Positions 26,876 to 39,439 of a stretch of 64,000 nucleotides of DNA are shown here, one piece after another. A model generated the notes under the pieces. It ran no database searches. It was not told the DNA's origin and was given only the letters and a program-made list of their open reading frames with translations. The stretch's first letter is position 1, and each line of letters starts with the position of its first letter. This DNA comes from Lanius collurio (Eukaryota > Chordata > Aves > Passeriformes > Laniidae). The translations under genes were made by a program, and so were the position numbers. The stretch spans positions 17,919,256-17,983,255 of the forward strand of contig JACBWW010000007.1 in assembly GCA_020086605.1 (NCBI GenBank), in the 5' to 3' direction.

Positions 26876-27372
26876 AAGAGCATCTCAAAGACATTGAGGT
26901 GCTGGAGTGTGTCCAGAGAAGGGCAGTGGAGATGGTGGAGGGTCTGGAGCACAAATGCTGTGAGGAGTGACTGAGGGAGATGGGAGTATTTAGCCTGGAG
27001 AAGAGAAGGTTCAGGGGGAACCTTATCACTCTCTGCAAGTACCTGAAAGGAAGCAGCAGTGAGCTGGGTGTTGCTCTCTTCTCCCAAGAAACAAGCAATA
27101 GGACAAGAGGAAATGGCCTCAAGTTCTTCCAATGGAGGTTTACATTGGGTATTAGGAAAATCATCTCCACTGAAAGGTTGTTCAAGCAGTGGAGTAGGCT
27201 GCTCAGGGAGGTGGTGGAGTCACTATCCCTGGAGGTATTTAAAAGATGAACAAATGTGGCACCTGGGGACATGGTGCCAGGTTTTTTTAATTAGGGACTG
27301 GGTGGTTCAGGGTTAACCGTTGGACTTGATGATCTGGAATGTCTTCCAGCCTAAAGGATTCTCTGATTTAAT
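26876..27372 (+). mobile_element. CR1 LINE fragment with ORF2 C-terminus
   Basis: A CR1 copy in plus orientation. The translation around 26980-27249 reads [19 protein letters not shown], then [11 protein letters not shown], then [19 protein letters not shown], the complete conserved tail of CR1 ORF2. It continues into a short 3' UTR with the family's CTTGATGATCTGGAATGTC and CTTCCAGCC landmarks. It ends with a degenerate GATTCTCTGATTT tail. About 500 bp remain. The long reverse-strand frames over this region are antisense shadows. Confidence 0.94.
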
Positions 27373-29154
27373 AAGTCAGGAAGAATAATTTGAAAAAACA
27401 ATTCCCAGAAAAATACTTGGGATATATGTATGCATTCAACTGTTACCATTTCACATTTTAATAAGCTCAAACACAGAAATAATATTTATAGCAGGTATTC
27501 ATCCTGCAAAAAGCTCCCAAAACATCATCTTCTGTATAAAAGTGCCACAGCTTCCTAAAACTATGTATATGCATGAAAAATTGAATTTCTTTATTTAGGC
27601 ATTTTTAAAACTTGAAACAAAACATTTGTGAAATAATTACTGAGTCCAAGAAATTACTTCAAAGTAATATGTGATACATAATATCTGACAGTATTACTGC
27701 AATGAATGTGCTTTGGGCCAGATCGTGGCCAGCCACTGAGCATTTCAGGAAAGAAAGAGCAGGCTACAACAGATAGATAACATTTTTTTTGTCTTGAAGC
27801 TATCTTTATGTGCTGACTACTGTGTCTCTGTTCCCAGGAGAGAAGATCAGGAAAAATGATAATTTTGTAAATCACTGGATGTTAGGCTAAGACCAAAAAA
27901 GATAGTCCAGCCAGGCCAGACTCATAACTGCACCTGCTTTGCTCCAAGGAACAAAACTGGCCCTTGGGAATATGAACTGAGCACCACAGATACACAAAAA
28001 GAAGCATTCACTCCAAAGCATGTCAGGAAGTATTTGACAAGCTTCCCACTGAAAGTTAGAGAGAAACAATGTCCATTAATGCCCTCCAAGCAGTCCTTAG
28101 ATACACCTGTAGTCCTTTCTCTGTCAGTATTAGCAGGAATTAACTGCATTAGCTTGTTTCCTCTGATTTCTAAGTGTGACATAACATTTGAACTCCAAAT
28201 CTTTAATTTGTTCTGTTATGCGTTTCAGGTTCTCCACAGAAGTTCTTGTAAATTTCACCGTGGCTCCATATATAATTTCTCTTCACACAAAGCTGTTGTT
28301 GACATAACATTATGCAGAAAAACATATACCCAATCTCTCCAGGTCCTCCATCCTAATTTCTCTCCTGATATTGGAGGTGTATTATGACTTTTATTTCTAT
28401 TTGCCACTTTAGGGGAAGGATATGTTTATAATTTTGACAATGCATATGCCTATGGTTTAAGGGTATTTTCTGTCTCCAAGTAGGAAGGCAAATAACCATT
28501 TTCAATTGCTACTTATTAAATAAAATTGTAGCTAGTAAATGGCCAACTTTAGCCATTTTTAAGTCTAGCCATTCAGTTAACATGGCATTCCCATCTAGAA
28601 GATATTTACCTTTAAGAAAATTACAGAAAAAGAGGATATATGGGAAGGGGAGAGGGGGGGACAGAATGATTCATAGAAAGAGTCATGGCTCCTGTGGAGC
28701 TATTCTTTGTTTCACATCACAATCTGTGCTGTAATCCTGTCTGTTCAAAAAAGAGTGTAAAAGGGTCTGTTATTTTACCCCTCATTTACATGGTAAGAGT
28801 GTGTTTTGATCCCCAACTGCTGAACAAAGAAAATACAGTAGCCCATGCTTTTAATTTGACCCCTTTCTTTATGAAAAAGCATGTTACTGTAAACATTAGC
28901 TCTGTTAATAGTCCTCAGAAACACTGCTTTTTGTCTTTGCTGTGACAAACATCAACCTGCCTTGGCTGTGAGGTTTGCCCTCAGTTGAAGGTCCAAGGCT
29001 CTCTTACAGATTCCCTTTTCCAACCAGTGTAGCTGATGAGCTGACCCAACATGTGCATAACTCTGCTGCACTTGTGACATGTCATCTTCACTGGCTTGGA
29101 GCTCCTCAAACCATTATGACTTACGGGGGAAAGTGATTCTTTTAGGTGCATAAA
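27373..29154. other. Intergenic DNA, nothing recognised
   Basis: About 1.8 kb between two CR1 copies with no recognisable gene or repeat. A 117-codon plus-strand frame at 28034-28387 has no initiation context or motif that would support coding. Confidence 0.55.
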
Positions 29155-30800
29155 CTTCACAGAATCACATTTTAATGGTTCTAAGGGACCTCCAGAAGCT
29201 GGTCCAACACTCCTGCTCAGAAAGGCACACCTAGAGCCAGTTGCCCAGGACCATGCCTGGACATCTGACATGTCTCCAAGGACAAAGAGTCCACAAACTC
29301 TCTAGACAACCTGCGCATGTGCTTGATCATCCTCACAGTAAAGTAATTTTTTATATATAAAAGGAGCCTTCTGAGTTTCAGGTTGTGCCCCTTGCCACTT
29401 GTCACCACTGAAAAGAGCCTGTCTCTGTCCTCTTTGAATCTTCCATTCAGATATTTTTATACAGCGATAAGATCCCCCTGAACCTTCTCTTCTCCAGGCG
29501 GGACAGTCCCAACTCCCTCAGCCTGTCCTCACACGAGAGCTGCTCTAACCCTTTAACAATCTTCATGGACATTCATTGGAATTCCTCCAAAATGTCTGTG
29601 TCCTCTTGTACTGGAGAACCCAGAGCTGGACACAGCAATCCCCTTGTGCTGAGGACAATGTCATAAGCGCTGAGGAGAATGATCACTTCCCTTGACCCGC
29701 TGAAAAGTGATATTTACTCTCCAGCTGGGCAACCTTCAGCACGGACTGATACCTGGGGTATTTCCCTCCCCAGATGCAGGTCTCATCACTTCCCCTTGTT
29801 AAACTTCATGAGGATTTTGGCAGCTCTTTTCTTCAGCCTCTCAAGGTCCCTCTGGATGGCAACATGACTCTGACATATCAGTCAATCCTCCCAGTTTTGT
29901 GTCATCTACAAATTTGCTGAGGATACACTTTGCCCTGTCACCCAGATCATTTGTGGAGATGTTAAACATGATTGGATCTCTGAGGTATGCTAGAGAGATG
30001 CCTCCAACTAAACTTCATGAGACTGACCACGTGCTTTGGGCCCAGCCATTTCAGCCAGTTTTGAATCTACCTCACTGTTTACTCATCCAACTCATAATTC
30101 AACAGTATCATAAACCTTACTGAAGTTTGGGTAGAAAACATCCGCTGCTCTCCTCTCATATATCCTGACAGTCATTTCAGCATACAAGGTTATCAAGTTG
30201 GTCAAATATGATTTCCCTTTGATGAAATCATGCTGACTATGCTTTGATAACTTTCTTGTCCTTCAGGTGCCAGGAAATTATTTTCAGGATGGTTCCATCA
30301 CCTTCCAAGGGATCATGGTGAGTCTGAGCAGCCTCTAGTTATCTGAGTCCTTCTTCCCTTCTCAGAGTGATATTTGCTTTTCTCCAGCCTTTGGGAAGTT
30401 CTTCCAATTATCATGATTGATCTAAGATCATTGAGAGTGGCCTCACAATTCACAGAGACAGCTGCTGGCTTCCTCAGCACTTGAGGGCGTATCTCATCAG
30501 GCTCCACTGACTTATGTATGCCTGGTTTATTTAAAGACTCCAAGACCTGATCCTCTTCCACCAAGGGTACATTTTTCTTGCTCCAACCTTTCCCCTGGTC
30601 TTTTTGACCTGAGATTCCTGGAGGCTGTTCTTGTTAGTAAAGACTGAGGCAAAGAAGACATGAAGTACTTCATGTCCTGCATAACCAGGTCCCAAGTCTC
30701 CTTCAACAGTGGGCCTACATTTTGGTTAGCCTTCCTTTTGTCACCTATGTTTTTGTAGAAGCCCTTCTGTTGCCTTTGTCATACCTTACCCCATTCAGTT
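29155..30800 (-). mobile_element. Long old CR1 LINE fragment (about 1.65 kb)
   Basis: The longest CR1 copy in the window, in minus orientation. From left to right on the plus strand it shows a degraded inverted 3' end (CAGAATCACATTTTAATGG), the ORF2 C-terminal region (minus frame IKHMRRLSREFVDSLSLE), and the inverted CTTCTCTTCTCCAGGCGGGA landmark. Next comes the TTGTGTCATCTACAAATTTG stretch typical of the region before the catalytic core. It ends in an N-terminal reverse transcriptase segment (about 30313-30564) plus sequence upstream of that. Many stops and small indels indicate an ancient subfamily. The right boundary is uncertain because similarity fades between about 30700 and 30900. Confidence 0.9.
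30313..30564 (-). pseudogene. CR1 ORF2 reverse transcriptase N-terminal remnant
   Basis: The minus-strand frame contains HKSVEPDEIRPQVLR, the degenerate form of the THKSMGPDGIHPRVLRELA-type motif near the start of CR1 reverse transcriptase. It is followed by a partly shifted equivalent of the segment leading to the DWR.ANV.PIYKKG motif, so a frameshift is likely there. Catalytic residues are not preserved. It is part of the surrounding dead CR1 copy. Confidence 0.8.
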
Positions 30801-32067
30801 CTGGTAAGTTTGACTGTGACTTTTTTCCACTGAATGATGGGATAACATGCTGGTTTTCTGCAGCCCAGGGGACAGCTGTGATGAAGTGTTAGAACATCAA
30901 GATCCAGAGGATGGTATTCCCTGTCACCATGTCTACCTCCAGACCTGGAGAAGCATCAGCTGAAGGGAAGGTACTGCTCAGTGCTGCTACCCAAACATTG
31001 TGATAGGGTTGGCAGCCTGTCTTGAAACCACCATCGAACTCAGATGAGAGCTTGTTAGGATAGATGGGTTGGATATTAAGAGTGTAGGAGCTGTGTTTAA
31101 GTCTGCAATGAAGGCTGTGACATCAGACATTATTAGTCTACTTTTATTCATGTAACAAGATCACCCTAATGTCTTTGCTGTATCCATGCTAATTCACACA
31201 CAAACCTCTTCTCCAGTAAGTTACTTGTTCTCCTGTGGAGCAAAGTCTTAGTGTAGTTGATAATCCAGTTTGCTGAAGGACACATGACAGATAAGACACC
31301 TGGCTGTGGCTAATTCTGCATTGAGCAAGTAAACTCTCCCACAAGTCCTCGTACAACCTGGCATCCACATGCCATCATGCGCCCTCCCATGTCACATACC
31401 ACTCATTGTCAGAATCATGCTAGAGAACCCTTCTGCTGCAGGCTCGGACCTGCTTTACACTGAAAAGTCACTTTACACCAAAAGTCCACACAATTCTGTG
31501 AAGAGGGATGTCTCAAAGTCTTAGGGTACCAGCAGACACCTGGATTAGGCTAGAGCAGACAACATTACCCTAGGGCAGGGCAATCACCATCCAGTTCCAT
31601 GTTTGACAAGGGTCCCAAGGTCTCCCACCAGTGCACTCCCCAGAAGGTGTGGATATAGTGTAAAATATAGACTCTGTGTCTGTGCATTTTATTTTATACT
31701 ATTTTTCTAATTGGCAATAAATATAGCTGGAGGAAGAAAAATGGCAATAAAACATCACCAAAAAACCCTCACACATTGTCCTGTAGGTATTCAAGGGGCA
31801 AGCACAGGAGCACTGTGACTGGAGGCACCCAGCACTGACAAAGACACAAGAGCCCACCCAGCTGGGTGCTGTGTGAGATCCCTGTGAATTCAGTGGAGGG
31901 GAGACAGCTGATCTCCAAAGACTGCATGCTGCAAAAGGCAGCTGCCCAGAGACGCCACAGGAGAAGATCTGTCTCAGCTCCTCAACACTTCTGCAGGCAG
32001 CTACTTCTGTGGCTTCAACTTCATGTTTGGGCTCTATTCAAGACGTAGATATTCCTGGAAAAATGCT
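30801..32067. other. Intergenic DNA, nothing firm recognised
   Basis: No gene or named repeat is recognised. The first 100 bases may still be eroded CR1. An AATAAA-bearing segment near 31715 has no recognisable transcript around it. Confidence 0.5.
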
Positions 32068-32190
32068 TGGGGTTTTTTGGGTTTTGTTTGTTTGTTTGTT
32101 TGTTTGTTTGTTTTGGTTTTGTTTTGGGGTGGGTTTTTTTGGTTTTTTTTGTTGTTTTGTTTTGGTTTTTTGTGTTTTTTTTTTTTTTTT
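32068..32190 (+). repeat. G/T-only tract (123 bp)
   Basis: The plus strand has 123 consecutive bases without A or C. It begins with G and T blocks, passes through about seven TTTG units, continues as irregular TTTTGG blocks and ends in a T16 run. The open frames over it (Phe, Val, Trp, Cys and Gly only) are compositional artefacts. Confidence 0.92.
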
Positions 32191-35100
32191 AGAGAAAGAG
32201 AATTTATCTTCTGACCTGGAATTAGGCGGCATTAAGATTCTCTTGAACACATTTAGATCATAAAGTAGCTCAGGCAAGAGTTTAGTCACCAAAATTTCCA
32301 GACTCAGGACTTCTAAAGGTCTTTGAAAGCTAACTGGGCACCTAACAAACTGAGGCTGAACAGTGAAGTAGACTGTTTTGGCCACTTACCAAGGAGTAGA
32401 GAAAAAATAGCCTTGGACAACCCAAAACATTTTCTAAAGCATTAGGCTAGTCACTGGAGAGCAGAGCTGTGATCATTTGGTTAAACTGATTGTTTCTCAG
32501 TTTAAAACAAAGACATGCCTTGTGATTATTTGGTGGCTTGAAGAACATTATCAGGTATCACATTTATACCCTACTGGTGCTATACTCACACAGTACTGAT
32601 GATGCCATTACAGAACAGTTGCCATTGTAATTTATGTTCTGAAAACTGGCAACGGACCTCTGATGTGTAAAGACACACTGGCAATGTCCAAATGAGGTAG
32701 TAGCTGCTTATCTTAACATATCACAATCTAATGTCAAGTATTCCTGTTATCCAAATATGCTTGACAGACTTACTTTCTATTTTTCACTTAATTCTCCTTG
32801 AAGTGGGATTTTATTATACCATTTGTATTAGAATTATACTGTACTGTTGCCCATCTTCATTGCTGTATAAAGAGAGAGGTTTCTTATCTAGGAACTAAAA
32901 AAGATGCATTACATTTCTATTCCAGATAAGGTGCTGAAAAATTTATAAAAATAAAAAAGGAAAGATAGTTGTACCCTGTATCAAGGTCAAAGTAAGTGGT
33001 ATCATAATTTCAAAAAGTGTTGATAATTTTATATGTGTGTTGTAATGGTGATAAGAAGTCTTCCTAGATATGTATCTCCTACTAATGATGTTCGCCCTCA
33101 GAAAGAGACACATTAGAGGTGTCTTCTACACATAAATGACTTTTCTCCCATTAAGTTGAACTTGTCTCCACTAGATTCCTCTAATTGCTCAAAAATCCTA
33201 CAGTATCTTGTTTACTTAAAGAAACTTCCCTCTCTTCCTAACCATTGCCTCCCTCAAGCAACTCATCTAAAGCCTTCATATCTGGGCAGCAGAGGAAGAT
33301 AAAGCTGTGCCAGCTGTACCTGCAAGAGGACCATGCATCTCTCCTTGTGTCTTCCTGAATTTGCTGCTGCTCCTTGTTCACTTGTCAATACCACAGCAGA
33401 AGAGCCCCAAGGTCACAGCTGGAACTGTGATGGCAAGGCTCTTGCAGGGACATAGCTGTGTTCTTCCCATATCAAAAAATGCAGAGGGATCCACGGTGTG
33501 TGTGACAAATGTTTGTGGCAATCTCAAGAGTGCAGCCAGCATCAGCCTTCTGAGAGTGCAAGGCAGATCCTAATGAAATAGGGTGAATTTTTCTGTGGTC
33601 ATCTCAACATCTTCTTCCTTCCTTGGTCTGGGATTCCATGCAGTTGTTCCTCTTGCCTGTCCATATATTGGAGGCTGGACCAAATGTAACTCAGTTTGTA
33701 TACATATTACTACGTGGTTTTAGATTCCTACATAGTTTTAGTTTGTGAGGCAGTGCAGTGAGGAACAGCACCACTGAGCAAAGATCCTAATGAACACCAA
33801 AGACTTGGTAGCTCTGCATTTATGCGAAAGTGACAAAACCGTGTGGGCATCTTTCTCATAACCATGAATTCCCTCAGAACTTCCCAAAAGGCCTGAGGAG
33901 CAAACAGAGGTCTGGTCATGCCATTCAGAAGGAGGATTTACATGCATGTGTCACGTGTAGTTGCTAGCATTAGTACATGCCATTGGCATGTGTTTATATC
34001 ATAATATTTTATACTTTTTATTATATAATTTATAGCATTTATTAATAATTTAATGACTCAAAAATGTGAGAGATGTGCCAGAAAAAGCCCAAAGAAATCA
34101 CAATATGTTCCTTTCCCAGAATAGCATGAAGACTGAATTGAAGGTAAAAAGGAGCATTGGGACCATGGATCTAAGAAGAAACTCATATAATGAGTCCCAT
34201 CAATGAGACACTGACAACTTTCTCAGCTGTCCCTCCTTACTTGTTCTTTTTCAAATGGAGGAGAATTGTGAAAAAACTCCAAATACTTAGAAATTTGGGG
34301 AAATAATACTCCTGATATAAAGTCTCATCTCAGAGACAGGGTATAAGTGCTTATGAAGAAGAAAAATATAATGCATATTGGATCTGATGTCCACTGGAGA
34401 GCAGAAAAGGAAGGAGCCAACTGACAAAACAAGTAGAAGAAGACATGATGATTGGCCACAGATTTGTATTTTGACAGTTTTCAATGTTACAACATTCAGT
34501 TTTGTTCTCCCTGGCAATAATTCAGCCATCTTCACCAAAGGAAAAAAAAAAGGAGCATATATTGAGGAAAAAACCATTGTTTGATGTTCATTCTGACCAA
34601 CCTTATCAGGGAGGTGATAGCCAAGTGATGCTGATCCTCAAGGCAAAGATAAAAACTTTGAATTCATAAGTGACAGACATGGGTCAAGACATTTGGACTG
34701 AAGAATGGGTCAGATAGGTGAAGCAACTGTGAGAGAGGAATTCCAGAAACAGAAAATATGTAACTATCAGCATAACAGGAATGTAACAAATGAAAAGAAA
34801 ACATCATGGTATGGAATATAATATCACCTTGTTGGAAAGGACAATTTTGGTCTCAGAAAACACATATAAATGGGACCATAAGGGATACTTCAGTGTTCAT
34901 TGAAAATCTGAGCCATTAAAAGGTGAATCAGGTGAAGAGACAAAGCCACATTTCTAGGAGCCTCAGTGCATGGCACAGACACAGAGATGCTTGTACAGCC
35001 CAGTGAAACTGACTGATGGACTATAATAGAGACTGCTGGGGAGTGAGGGGTACTTAGCAGAAAAAGGTGTCAGCATTCTGTCATGCAGCAGATGTCAGGA

Positions 35101-36359
35101 GAGCTGCAGTTAATCCCCAGAATAAATTTTAAGATAACAGAAAAAGCAGTGATTATGTAGGTGAATTAAAGAACAGGGACAGCAGAAAGTTCTGAACTGT
35201 TTTGTTCTTTTTCTACTTGAGAACAGAGCAGAGAAGCATTTGAGAATTCGACTTTTTTGTAATGCTAGTGAATGAAAATGAGCATTAAATTTGTCCTAAC
35301 CTTGTGACTTCACATCAGAGACTCCTAGGAACAGCATATCAGAAAAAAATATTTGTTATTGCTGATGATTTTCAAAAAACTCTTCTATATTTCCAACAGA
35401 ACTGAGGGTAGGTAGGCTTGTCCTTGCCCACAAAGAAAGGGAGATTCTATTTCTCAGTGTGAAGGCAGAAATTAAACCATAATTCCAACCTCCTATTTAT
35501 TAGTTCCACCCACAGTAATAGACAAGAAACAAACCTGTGTAACTTGAGGGACTGGTTACTGTGGGAGAGCACTAAGCATGAGTAGTGAAGGCACAGATCC
35601 AGCATGCAGTGGCTGAAATTGGCTGAAAAATGTTCCCAGCAAGTATTTCTTGAGTACTTATAAGTAACAACAAAATACAACCCCCCAAAACTGTTCCAAT
35701 AGGTTTTTTAAATGGGAATAGCCCATCATTTGGTGAACATACTGTTTGACATCATCTGTTTGTCCATCCCTCCTGCTGATGGAAGAGAGCTCTGGTTGAG
35801 TGGACAGATGTTTCTTTCTGCTAACTTTGACAACACTTGGGTCCATAGTCCTTGACCAGAGGAACTAATTAAGTAGTAAAATCAGCTCTTTGTAAGACAG
35901 GAAGAAAGAAAGGGTAGAACCACTGAAGAACATGAGGCACTGATTAACTCACAAGTGTTTCCTGTATAATGCAAATCGTTAATGCTTAATGGTCTCTGAG
36001 AGTAATAAACCAGAACCGTAAATATAACAACAATATCACAAATCATATATGAAACCTACAGGATCTTTTTTCTTTCTTCATTAGTTGTTCAATCTGTAAG
36101 AATAATTTCTTTAACTTCTTATTTACTAATTTTTACATTTTGATTCTATACATTACAACTGAACTTAGATGGCAGGTTCTTTGTAGCATGGGTAGTGGCA
36201 AAAAAAAATTAAGAAAATAGCTCTCCTCAAGTACTGAAATGTGGAAAATTTGCCAGAATTAGCACAAAAGCAGACTACAATCAGCCTAATATTAAATGAA
36301 CACTCACTGTATCTTTCCTCTGCCTGTTAAACTACTAATTGATGTGCCACTGATGAATA
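32191..36359. other. Intergenic AT-rich DNA, nothing recognised
   Basis: About 4.2 kb with no gene, RNA or repeat that I can name. An AT-rich segment with TTTATTATATAATTTATAGC lies near 34015. Open frames are at most 96 codons and unremarkable. Confidence 0.55.
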
Positions 36360-36800
36360 AAAGGGCTGGTATTTCAGCTATGAACTCACTTCACTGCGGC
36401 AGTTTACTGAGAGCCCCAAGCTGCTGAGCTCATTACAGATCCCTTCACTGAACTGGCTTTACAGGCAATTTTGTGAAGGGGCAGCATCAGAGCTAGCCCA
36501 CTGATTGGGACTCCATCGGCTCAGCGGGGCTCCAGGAGTTCGGGGGAGAGAGCACAGCACTGAGCTAAAAATATGTCTTTGCCTCTGTAGTGCCAGGAAG
36601 ATTGCCTGGCTGCGCTAATTGGGAGGGACCTGTAGATCTGGGTGGTATTTTAGGCTAATCTCGAGGTGGGACCTCTGCAGTATGTATGTGGCTCTGAATA
36701 TAATCTCCTTCGGCACCGTCATTTACACCATTGCAGGCATTTACAATCAGAACCATCCCTGATTGACTCATGGCTGTTGCTGCACCTTAGACTCATCTTG
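36360..36800. promoter_or_regulatory. Candidate conserved non-coding element
   Basis: This block differs from the surrounding desert. GC content rises, there is no repeat signature, and it contains several balanced transcription-factor-like motifs, including CTAATTGGG near 36617, CTGATTGGGA near 36502 and GATTGACTCA near 36762. No open frame spans it. Such blocks in bird gene deserts are often deeply conserved developmental enhancers. Conservation cannot be measured from one sequence, so this is an inference from texture. Confidence 0.4.
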
Positions 36801-39439
36801 CAGGAGTGAGGGGGGATGAGGGAAAGGGAGATGGCTGTGCACTGAACACAGCGACAATTTTAATGTGGTGTTGAAGTTATAAAATGGGAGAAAATGCCCT
36901 GGCAGGGCCAGGGCTTAGTAAGACTGCTCAGATACATAGTCCTCCTTCAGAAACTGACTGTAGAGTTGCACAACAGAGAGGGTTTTCTTAACCCCCCCCC
37001 CGCTGAGATTTATTTTTCAGTCCTGCCCTCTTTCTCCCTGTAATCTTATTTTAATTCTCTGAGCAACCTAGCCCTGATATCAACATTTCCTATCTCACCT
37101 CTCTTTAGAGCCCTAAACTCCAGTGCTAAAAACTGCGGTGATCAGGGGAGTCTGTATTTCTGCTCATCCTGCATGGACTTGGTAAGGCAGAAGGAAATAG
37201 AGGAGAGAGAAAAATAGGAGGAGGAGTGTAAGAAACAGTGGCAGACTGAAAGCATGTACAAAATCAATAGAAGTAAAAGCCTAACAGAAAATACAAGAAA
37301 AACTTGATCATGGGAAATATTGAGCTACTGAGCATTTTTTGATTAAGTAACACACTGGACTATCTCATTTGTTTATTTGTTAGCTTGTTTGTTTAACAGA
37401 TATACAGATTTACAGCTTATTGCTTGTTTTACTAGTAAAATGTATTACAGCAAAACAAAATATGTCATTTGTTCAATTTTTCTTTTTTTTTATTAAGCAA
37501 CTTCAGAAAATACAAGCATGATTAGGTGAGAAATGCCAATCACTCATTCATTGTATGAAATATCTGTGCCATAGACCGGTCTACGAATTGTCAACCGCAG
37601 GCTGAAATACTTGAAGTAAATTTTATAAGTCTCTTTACATGTTATTGCAACATTTTCATGAAACTGTTGCAGTGGGGATTTTACAGCATGTATGAATTAT
37701 AACAGTCTAATTATCCAAAAGAAATGTAAATTCAATTAATTTTAATGTGTTACTTTTACCCCCAAGCACAGTGCTATACAAATTTTAGTGTATCACTTTT
37801 TTGCACAACATCAGTCCCCCAACCATGCTGCTGCAGAGATCTTAACATTGGACATAAACACCAGGCGACCTTCCAAGAGAAAGATGAAGAACACTGCCCT
37901 CACCCAAAGCAAGATGGAAAATTTCAGGATATTAAAGCATTCTTGCAAATAAAAGGAGAAGGTTTCTAGATTTTGAAATGGCACCTCTTTTCAGGCTATA
38001 CATCTATATTTAGAAACCCCAATGAAGAGGTTGATGTATGTAAGTGCTGACGACATGAACATCTTTTATTTTCCCATTAAGGCCCTGTACCTAAAGCTCT
38101 AACTCTGAGGTAACAGCTGATATGTCACTGTTTGGTTTTTTACAGTTGTTACTAGTTATTCCTAATGCCTTTATGACTAATACAGCTGTAATAAGAGCTT
38201 AACACAAGCCACTGCTCCTTGTTTAAAATGGTCTTAATTCTGCACAGCTTCTTGAGAACATCTGGCTATGAACCTAAAGGATGTTGGAAAGATTTCAGAG
38301 GAGAACAAGAAACATGGTTAAAAGACTGGAAAGCATTATTGGCAGAGTATGTAGAAGAAAGGGAAGGTACGCAGCCTAGGTAAATCATATTAAAGCCCAT
38401 GTTAAAGATGACTTAACGATGTAGTGTCTATATGGGGGCAAAAGGATTGCAGTAGAGGACACTTCAACCTATCAGGAAAAGGTATTCATGTCACACTGCA
38501 CCTGGAAGTTCTGGCTAGACAAATTTTTACTTAGAAAAAAGGTCCAGATGGTCAATAGTGATGGCAGTTATCCACTGAGATTGTCTACTGAAAGTTGTGG
38601 TGAATTTTTCGTCCTTGAAAGTTCTCCAAATAAAACATGCTTCTAAAGTATACTTCATTTGAAGCACAGGCTTTTGATTTGAAAACAGAATTAATTCAGG
38701 AAAGGCAGAGGTATTCATAGACCTAACACCTATAAAATTTGCCACATCAATAAAAATGCAATGCAAAACAAAGCAGTGGGCCAATCATTCCATTTTACTG
38801 TTCAGTTAAATTCTATCCTGAGAGTCGTTGGCAACATTTTGTCCAAGGTTTTGCACAAAACTGTCACTGATGCAGAGCAACAGAAGGGAATTTCAGGTAC
38901 ATCCTGATTTCAGATCTACAGAAAGGAGTGTAGTTGACTTCAGTGGGAGTTGGTCCAAGGTCTTACTGAGGATTTGAGAGAACAGAAACCTTTTTTTTCT
39001 GGCCTCATGTGTAAGTGGGTGAAGGTTTAGAATATTTATAAAGGCTTAGAATCCTTCTAATTACCATGGGGTTTATTGTGTCAGGCAGATAAATTTTCTG
39101 TGTTCTCTCAGGTATAAAGTTGGGATAAACTTGGGTTTTTCAGAAGAAGAGATTCAGCCCTATCATTAAAGCTAAAAGTTATTTTGTCTACAGCAAATTA
39201 TTTAGTTTAAGTGTATTAAGAGTGTACAAAATGAGTCCTAGAGTTTAGTTTTATATGTTAAAAATATTGCTAGTTATGAAAATCTTGTCATCGTTTTTTA
39301 CCAAATGAGATAGAGAATGTACTTCTGCTTCCATTTCTGCTTCCTCGATCACAAAGGGTAATCCAACAACTTAAAATTTTGAATGTTACAGACTTTTGAT
39401 GGCATTTTTTTCTGAAATCTGAGTTTATAATAGAGTCAT
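36801..39439. other. Intergenic DNA, C9 run, nothing firm
   Basis: A C9 run lies at about 36993-37001. The stretch at about 37500-37760 is AT-rich but has unusual isolated CpGs and an exact palindrome, TAGACCGGTCTA (37572-37583), so it may be another conserved element. No gene is recognised. Confidence 0.45.

Noticed and set aside
26749..27272. 127- and 132-codon minus-strand frames
   Set aside because: They are antisense readings of a plus-oriented CR1 copy whose sense frame carries the conserved ORF2 tail.
32009..32385. Hydrophobic plus frames and a Lys/Gln/Thr-rich minus frame
   Set aside because: These are translations of the 123-bp G/T tract and its complement, not genes.
37572..37583. 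12-bp palindrome TAGACCGGTCTA as a special site
   Set aside because: About fifteen perfect 12-bp palindromes are expected by chance in 64 kb, so alone it is not evidence of function.
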